A stretch of 11,773 nucleotides of DNA from an uncultured bacterium (GTDB taxonomy: Bacteria; Desulfobacterota; Desulfobulbia; Desulfobulbales; Desulfobulbaceae), in assembly GCA_903896915.1 (NCBI GenBank), contig CAITZN010000093.1, positions 1-11,773 on the forward strand, given 5' to 3'. Positions within the stretch are counted from its first letter, which is position 1; each line of letters begins with the position of its first letter. The translations under genes and the position numbers were made by a program. Shown in pieces: positions 7,485 to 11,773 of the stretch. The notes under the pieces were generated by a model. The model ran no database searches and was not told the origin of the DNA. It saw only the letters and a list, made by a program, of their open reading frames with translations.

Positions 7485-7885
7485 CAGCAGTGCCGAGATA
7501 TTCAGGAATAGATTGGCTCCGTGTGGTCCCCGTGACCTTGGTCATGGGGACCATTTTTTTTCTGTCGCATCAACCGGGCAGCAGTTTTTCTCTGCCCAAG
7601 ATCGTTCATATCGATAAACTTTTGCACTGTCTGCTCTATGCAGTGCTCGGACTGGCAGCGCTCTTGGCATTGCCACCGCAGTTTAGGCAACTGCGGCCTA
7701 TCCTGGCAAGCAGCGCGGTAGTGTTGTTCTGCCTATTTTACGGGATTACTGATGAGTTCCATCAATCTTTTATTCCCGGCCGCAATTGTGATGCTTTTGA
7801 TGTGTTAGCCGATGCCTCAGGGGGCTTGCTGGCGGCAGTCTGCGGATGGGGTTGGCAACTATGGAGAGAGTCTGGGCGGGGGTGA
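7481..7885 (+). CDS. VanZ-like integral membrane protein
   Basis: The 134-residue protein starts at GTG 7481, overlapping the previous stop in GTGA, with GGGGGAG at 7464-7470 as a ribosome site 10 nt upstream. Four hydrophobic segments are visible at about 14-29, 46-64, 75-90 and 112-128. VanZ-family signatures are present: H30-Q31 after the first span, IDKLLH at 44-49, TDEFHQ at 90-95, and GR at 100-101 followed by D104 and D107. The family is named after the teicoplanin-resistance protein VanZ, but most members, including short ones like this, have no proven role; resistance should not be assumed. The family's usual A-N-x-x-G near the last helix reads ADASGG here, with Asp in place of Asn. 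Likely co-transcribed with its neighbours on both sides. Confidence 0.87.
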   Translation: MTAVPRYSGIDWLRVVPVTLVMGTIFFLSHQPGSSFSLPKIVHIDKLLHCLLYAVLGLAALLALPPQFRQLRPILASSAVVLFCLFYGITDEFHQSFIPGRNCDAFDVLADASGGLLAAVCGWGWQLWRESGRG

Positions 7886-7895
7886 TGATTTCCTG

Positions 7896-8669
7896 ATGAG
7901 TACGCTGATTCTAGACCAACAGCATCATGTTTTTTATGAAAAATATGATGGCAAGACAGATCGCCCCTACCTCATTTTTCTTCATGAAGGATTAGGATGT
8001 GCCGCCCAATGGCGGGATTTTCCGGAGCGACTCTGCCACCGTACCGGGTGTCCGGGGCTTGTCTATGATCGGCTCGGTCATGGGAAATCTTCGCCTTTAT
8101 TCCGTCGCCGTACCATCCACTATCTTCACGAATACGCCCTTCATGAATTGCCGAGGCTTATCGAGGCATTGCTCCCTGATACCCCGTTCATCCTGATCGG
8201 TCACTCTGACGGCGGCAGCATCAGCCTCATCTTCGGTGCGGAACAGTCGTCCTATCTGCAAGGCATCATCACCGAAGCCGCTCATGTCTTGGTCGAACAG
8301 GTCTCCATCGAGGGCATCCGCAAAGCCGATGAGGCTTTTGCGCACGGTAGATTGGCGGGATTGCAGCGGTATCACGGTAAGAAAACTGCGGAACTCTATA
8401 ACGCCTGGTCAGCAACCTGGCAAAGTTCGTGGTTTGCTTCCTGGAATATCGAATATCTCCTGCCTGCCATAGAGGCGCCCTTGCTGGTGCTGCAAGGACG
8501 CGACGATCAATACGGCACAGAAGCCCAGGTGCAGGCTATTGTCGCAGGAGCGGGCAAGGCGACACCGATTATCATTGAAGACTGCAAACACGCACCGCAT
8601 CAGGAGCTGCCCGATCTGGTTTTGGATCTCATGTCCTGTTACATCAACCGTATTACCGGCCCTTCTTGA
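7896..8669 (+). CDS. Alpha/beta-fold hydrolase
   Basis: The 257-residue protein starts at ATG 7896, 10 nt after the VanZ-like stop, with a G-rich stretch (GGCGGGGGTGA, from 7875) as the probable ribosome site. The fold is clear: oxyanion-hole strand IFLHEGLG, YDRLGHGKS, nucleophile elbow GHSDGG with S104, then LLVLQGRDDQYGT carrying the acid (D203 or D204), and CKHAPHQE with the catalytic His at 232 (H235 nearby). The triad is therefore intact and the length is normal for a single-domain member. It is soluble with no signal peptide. Esterase, lipase-like, thioesterase or C-C hydrolase activity all fit; the sequence does not decide the substrate, and the neighbours do not point to one pathway. 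Confidence 0.9.
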   Translation: MSTLILDQQHHVFYEKYDGKTDRPYLIFLHEGLGCAAQWRDFPERLCHRTGCPGLVYDRLGHGKSSPLFRRRTIHYLHEYALHELPRLIEALLPDTPFILIGHSDGGSISLIFGAEQSSYLQGIITEAAHVLVEQVSIEGIRKADEAFAHGRLAGLQRYHGKKTAELYNAWSATWQSSWFASWNIEYLLPAIEAPLLVLQGRDDQYGTEAQVQAIVAGAGKATPIIIEDCKHAPHQELPDLVLDLMSCYINRITGPS

Positions 8670-8711
8670 TGGTTTTTAGAGGTGCACCGGGTTTTTCATG
8701 ACGAGAACACT

Positions 8712-10301
8712 ATGCTGCAGACATCGATAACACCAGAGGGGCGATTCCGAGTCGGCAAACATGCGCCTTCCTACCAGGTCATCAACCTGCGTGAACAGGA
8801 GCATCTCTACGCTCTCGGTTTTTTGCCCGATACCACCCCTGTCGGCAACCAGGAGAATTTTCCTCAGGGCGATATCGGCGTGGAGCAAGCCCAGCCCATT
8901 TACGAGATCCTCAACCCCTTGCCATTTCGTGGTTGCACCTTTATCGACTCCGGGTGGGCGGCGGCCCGGGCGGTCGATCCCGGCTCGATCAAAATCCATA
9001 CCCCCGCACCTGTCTCGCTTCGCGCGATCCTGGGTAATCATTGTCCGGCCGCCACAGTTCGCGAGATCGTCACCCAACTGCCGCTGCCCCTGCGGTATGA
9101 ACTGGCTGCCACCTCCACCGACCCCGAAGAACTGGTCTGGCTGGCGCATTCCTGCTGCAGAATCGTTTGTACCGAAGACGGTGTACCCGTCGGCCTGCCG
9201 TACATCGAAAATAAGGGCCGCAAACAGGCTCTGGTAGATGACTTCGAACTCTTCGAGACCATTGCTAACAACCCGCATCTCCCAGACCCGTATAAAGAAA
9301 TAATGGTGCTGCGCCCCGGGGTGCAGGGTAATAGTGAGATCGTCGGCGATTTCAGCCAGGGCGTTACCGAGGTTTTCGAGTATCTGCGCAGTAACTCGTA
9401 CATTCCCTGGGGCCATTATGCCGCCAATTTCTCCCCGAATAGCATCCGCTATTGCATCTCCGACTTGTCCTTGGCGGATATGGAGGGATTGCGGCACCTG
9501 TATTACCAGCGTGTTTTTATCACGATTGCCGAAAAGCTGGGGATAGCCCCTGCCATCCGGCGGCGACGACTGACCGGGGAAGAACTTGAGGCGCTCCGGC
9601 AGGAAATCCTCACGGCCCTGACTGCCGACAACCAATTAGAGCCCTTGGCGACCTTGTGGGGCTGGAATTTTGGGTACGATTTTTCCGGTTCCGGCTACCG
9701 GCTGCACGCCTCGCACCAGATGATCCATCAGCAGTACGCCATGGTACCTCAATGGGTCGACGATACCAGCGGCGGGCAAAACAGGAGCTTTAGCAGCGGT
9801 GACCAAGTTGCCGATGTGGTTGAGCGGTACGCCCAGGACTATCATTCCGATTTTTTTGCTGATTATGTGGCCTCCCTGGTCAATAATACTCGGACCGACG
9901 GTGGCAGCGGCGAGCAGTCACTCGTTGTCTGGCAGGATCGCAACGTCCTGCTGTTTGTGCCTAAGGCTCAAGTCTCCCAGTGGGAGCTCCAGTTGCTGGT
10001 GATTGCGGATTGTTCAGGTGAGCCGGTGGGCAATGTGGTTGAGGCCGATGCGGCGGTGCGGAGCTCCCTTGATGCCGGCATCCTCAAGGCGCAACAGATT
10101 CTGGCCGGACTGGGGGCAACCATGGTTTCTTCCATCGAGTATTCTAAGCGACTCGGGATAAGCAACGGCCAGCGGCTCCTCTATGCCTTTCTCCCCAAGC
10201 TGCCCTGGTCGATGGGGGCCTTCAGCGAGGCCCAAGGGCGTTTTATTCTCGGGCACTATCCTGAGGATTTCGCCGTTGCCTGTCGCCGTCAGTTGCGGTA
10301 A
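8712..10301 (+). CDS. Uncharacterised 529-residue protein, possibly HIT/GalT-superfamily-like
   Basis: I do not recognise a named family. ATG 8712 is the chosen start; a GTG at 8682 in the same frame would add 10 residues, and neither has a convincing ribosome site. The protein is soluble. Visible blocks include GCTFIDSGWAA, HTPAPVSLRAIL, NNPHLPDPYKEIMVLRPG, NSYIPWGHYAANFSPNSIRY, then SGSGYRLHASHQMIHQQY with H332, H335 and H339. A later stretch reads QLLVIADCSGEPVGNVVEAD and the end reads LPKLPWSMGAFSEAQGRF. The Ser/Gly run followed by a His cluster and Gln resembles the SG-x-H-x-H-x-Q arrangement of galactose-1-phosphate uridylyltransferase and Ap4A phosphorylase-type enzymes, but spacing differs and the full HxHxH triad is not present. 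A nucleotidyl-transfer or phosphorylase role is therefore a hypothesis. It is 42 nt downstream of the hydrolase and 156 nt upstream of trpB. Confidence 0.72.
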   Translation: MLQTSITPEGRFRVGKHAPSYQVINLREQEHLYALGFLPDTTPVGNQENFPQGDIGVEQAQPIYEILNPLPFRGCTFIDSGWAAARAVDPGSIKIHTPAPVSLRAILGNHCPAATVREIVTQLPLPLRYELAATSTDPEELVWLAHSCCRIVCTEDGVPVGLPYIENKGRKQALVDDFELFETIANNPHLPDPYKEIMVLRPGVQGNSEIVGDFSQGVTEVFEYLRSNSYIPWGHYAANFSPNSIRYCISDLSLADMEGLRHLYYQRVFITIAEKLGIAPAIRRRRLTGEELEALRQEILTALTADNQLEPLATLWGWNFGYDFSGSGYRLHASHQMIHQQYAMVPQWVDDTSGGQNRSFSSGDQVADVVERYAQDYHSDFFADYVASLVNNTRTDGGSGEQSLVVWQDRNVLLFVPKAQVSQWELQLLVIADCSGEPVGNVVEADAAVRSSLDAGILKAQQILAGLGATMVSSIEYSKRLGISNGQRLLYAFLPKLPWSMGAFSEAQGRFILGHYPEDFAVACRRQLR

Positions 10302-10376
10302 GAAGGTTTTCCGCATTATTTGGGGCAAGAAAAGAACTGAAGAATGAATGGGTACGTGCTACAACAACCGGATTGA

Positions 10377-10402
10377 TCCTCCTGGTTTCAGCAGGGGGAG
10401 GA
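10377..10402 (+). promoter_or_regulatory. Hairpin in the 156-nt leader of trpB
   Basis: TCCTCC 10377-10382 pairs perfectly with GGAGGA 10397-10402, and TG 10383-10384 can add CA 10392-10393 with a small bulge. An outer GGAT 10370-10373 with ATCC 10405-10408 may extend it. No T run follows and no Trp-rich leader peptide is visible, so classical attenuation is not supported. It could be a 5'-stabilising element or a weak control structure. I saw no clear promoter in 10302-10457. Confidence 0.28.
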
Positions 10403-10457
10403 CCATCCATACCGGGTGCTTCGGGCACATTTGCTCAATAATTGGATAGAACAGACC

Positions 10458-11684
10458 ATGAAGAAAGGATATTACGGACAATGGGGCGGGGCTTTTATCC
10501 CGGAAGTGCTGCAAGCGACCTTTGAAGCCTTGAATAAGGTCTATGAGAGTGCCAGAGCGGATGCCTCCTTCTGGCAGGAATATGTCGATCTCATGGGCAA
10601 TTACTCTTGCCGACCGACTCCGCTGACCTATGCGGAAAACATGACCAGGCATCTCGGCGGTGCCAAGATCTACATCAAACGCGAAGACCTCAACCACACC
10701 GGCGCCCACAAGGCTAACAATGTTATGGGTCAGGGGCTTCTGGTCAGGCGCATGGGTAAAAAACGGGTGATTGCCGAGACCGGAGCCGGTCAGCACGGTG
10801 TGGCCACGGCCACAATGGCCGCCCGCTTCGGATTTGCCTGTACTATTTATATGGGCGAGGAAGACGTGGCCCGGCAGCGGCCTAATGTTTTCTGGATGGA
10901 GAAGCTTGGAGCTACCGTTGTGCCGGTAACCGATGGTTCTCGCACCCTCAAAGATGCCATGAACGAGGCCTTCCGCGACTGGGTGACCTCGATGGACGAC
11001 ACTCACTATGTGATCGGCACGGTCTGCGGACCGCACCCTTTTCCGGAGATGGTGGCCTGGTTTCAGTCGATCATCGGTATTGAGGCCCGGAAACAGATTC
11101 TGGCGCAGCATGGCAGGATGCCGGATCGGGTGTATGCCTGCGTCGGCGGCGGTTCCAACGCCATGGGCATTTTTCAGGGATTTCTCGATGAGCCCGGAGT
11201 GGAACTGATAGGGGTGGAGGCGGGCGGCCACGGCATCGCCACTGGCAGGCATGCCTCACGCATGGTCGAGGGCAGCGGTGCTTCCGCCGGTGTGGCTCAG
11301 GGCTATAAAACCAAGTTTCTTCAGAGTCCGGAGGGGCAGATGCTCGATACCCACTCCATCGCCGCTGGGCTGGACTACGTCGGCATCTCTCCGATCTTAG
11401 CTGATTTGGGCGAGAAAGGTAGGGTACGCTTTGCCGCCGCTACCGACCGCGAGGTCATCGAGGCTCTGAGTCTGACTATGCGGAAGGAAGGACTCATTCC
11501 AGCCATGGAATCCTCCCACGCCTTTGTGCAGGCCATCAAGGAGGCCCCAACCATGTCCAAGGATCAGGCCATTATCATCAACATGTCCGGTCGGGGCGAT
11601 AAAGATATTTTCACCATTGCGCATGCCTTTGACGATCCCTCCTGGAAGGCTTTCATTGTCAAGCGGGCGGACGAATACAGATAA
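10458..11684 (+). CDS. trpB: Tryptophan synthase beta subunit (type 1)
   Basis: The 408-residue protein starts at ATG 10458 (KKGYYGQWGGAFIPE, the usual TrpB opening), with GGATAG at 10444-10449 upstream; an earlier GTG at 10416 adds only non-conserved residues. It joins indole, delivered through a tunnel from the alpha subunit, to L-serine to give L-tryptophan. Visible features: REDLNHTGAHKANN with the pyridoxal-phosphate lysine K85, the catalytic Glu in AETGAGQHGVA, SRTLKDAMNEAFRDWV, the phosphate-binding GGGSNAMG, GVEAGGHG, DTHSIAAGLDYVG, and the cofactor-binding SGRGDKD near the end. The length and the presence of alpha-contact blocks such as RQRPNVFWMEKLGA fit type-1 (trpA-partnered) enzymes rather than the longer TrpB2. 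No residue known to be essential seems lost. No other trp gene lies upstream in the window; the gene starting at 11757 could be the partner. Confidence 0.97.
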   Translation: MKKGYYGQWGGAFIPEVLQATFEALNKVYESARADASFWQEYVDLMGNYSCRPTPLTYAENMTRHLGGAKIYIKREDLNHTGAHKANNVMGQGLLVRRMGKKRVIAETGAGQHGVATATMAARFGFACTIYMGEEDVARQRPNVFWMEKLGATVVPVTDGSRTLKDAMNEAFRDWVTSMDDTHYVIGTVCGPHPFPEMVAWFQSIIGIEARKQILAQHGRMPDRVYACVGGGSNAMGIFQGFLDEPGVELIGVEAGGHGIATGRHASRMVEGSGASAGVAQGYKTKFLQSPEGQMLDTHSIAAGLDYVGISPILADLGEKGRVRFAAATDREVIEALSLTMRKEGLIPAMESSHAFVQAIKEAPTMSKDQAIIINMSGRGDKDIFTIAHAFDDPSWKAFIVKRADEYR

Positions 11685-11756
11685 GCGAATTTTTGCACCG
11701 ACCTTTTTCCGTGATATGCGGGTTGGTTGTAGTGTAGATAGAGGTATGAGGTGATT

Positions 11757-11773
11757 ATGGATCTGGAGAAAGA
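11757..11773 (+). CDS. Start of a downstream gene, cut by the window edge (possibly trpA)
   Basis: An ATG at 11757 follows a good ribosome site (GAGGTGA, 11749-11755, though close to the ATG) and opens MDLEK before the window ends. It lies 72 nt after the trpB stop, on the same strand. The position makes a tryptophan synthase alpha subunit the natural guess, but five residues cannot show this. A weak inverted pair (ACCGACC 11697-11703 with GGTTGGT 11721-11727, one G-U) lies in the gap without a T run. Confidence 0.4.

Noticed and set aside
7481..7885. Glycopeptide-resistance gene call for the VanZ-like protein
   Set aside because: No other van genes are nearby and VanZ-like proteins are widespread without any resistance role.
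8676..9635. Long open frame of about 319 codons on the - strand, opposite the 529-residue protein gene
   Set aside because: It has no recognisable motifs and lies entirely within a better-supported + strand gene; its length is a by-product of the codon bias of that gene.
10344..10449. Two small open frames in the trpB leader (10344-10376 and 10348-10449) as a Trp attenuator peptide
   Set aside because: Neither contains a Trp codon, and neither has a good ribosome site.
10302..10457. T-box riboswitch before trpB
   Set aside because: No T-box consensus sequence and no terminator with a T run could be found.
10359..11252. Open frame of about 297 codons on the - strand, opposite trpB
   Set aside because: It is the antisense shadow of trpB, which is certain.

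Overview
The window holds ten genes, one of them cut by the left edge, plus the first codons of an eleventh at the right edge. All lie on the + strand and are tightly packed. I see no tRNA, rRNA, transposase, CRISPR array or phage gene. The gene content suggests a mid-GC Desulfobacterota (deltaproteobacterial) chromosome, perhaps Desulfobulbales or Desulfuromonadales. It combines a Hanks-type kinase with a DUF1566 tail, a REC-DUF3369-HD-GYP regulator, a SEC-C protein and a type-1 TrpB. This placement is inferred from gene content and family resemblance, not from a search.

Region 1 (3-2939): the C-terminal end of a DUF89/ARMT1-like phosphatase is followed after 13 nt by a calcineurin-like metallophosphoesterase. 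Four nt later comes a cytosolic Ser/Thr protein kinase with a C-terminal DUF1566 (Lcl-type) domain. An unrecognised 163-residue protein follows. The phosphoesterase and kinase look like one translation unit and may be an opposing phosphatase/kinase pair.

Region 2 (2940-6780): a 289-nt non-coding stretch with a candidate promoter and several alternative stems precedes a membrane-bound dCache-HAMP sensor histidine kinase. This is followed after 12 nt by a response regulator with DUF3369 and HD-GYP domains. Together they form a two-component system whose output is probably cyclic-di-GMP hydrolysis.

Region 3 (6781-10301): after a gap with two adjacent hairpins come a SEC-C zinc-motif protein, a VanZ-like membrane protein overlapping it by 4 nt (GTGA), an alpha/beta hydrolase with an intact catalytic triad, and a 529-residue protein of unknown function. 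The last has a histidine cluster reminiscent of the HIT/GalT superfamily. They probably form one operon, but no common pathway is evident.

Region 4 (10302-11773): a 156-nt leader with a hairpin precedes a complete type-1 trpB. A well-formed ribosome binding site and ATG at 11757 start the next gene, possibly the alpha subunit. No other trp gene is in view.

The items most worth a second look are the soluble kinase-DUF1566 fusion with its adjacent phosphatase, the 529-residue HIT-like protein, and the leader upstream of the histidine kinase. I found nothing that clearly amounts to a wholly new system.
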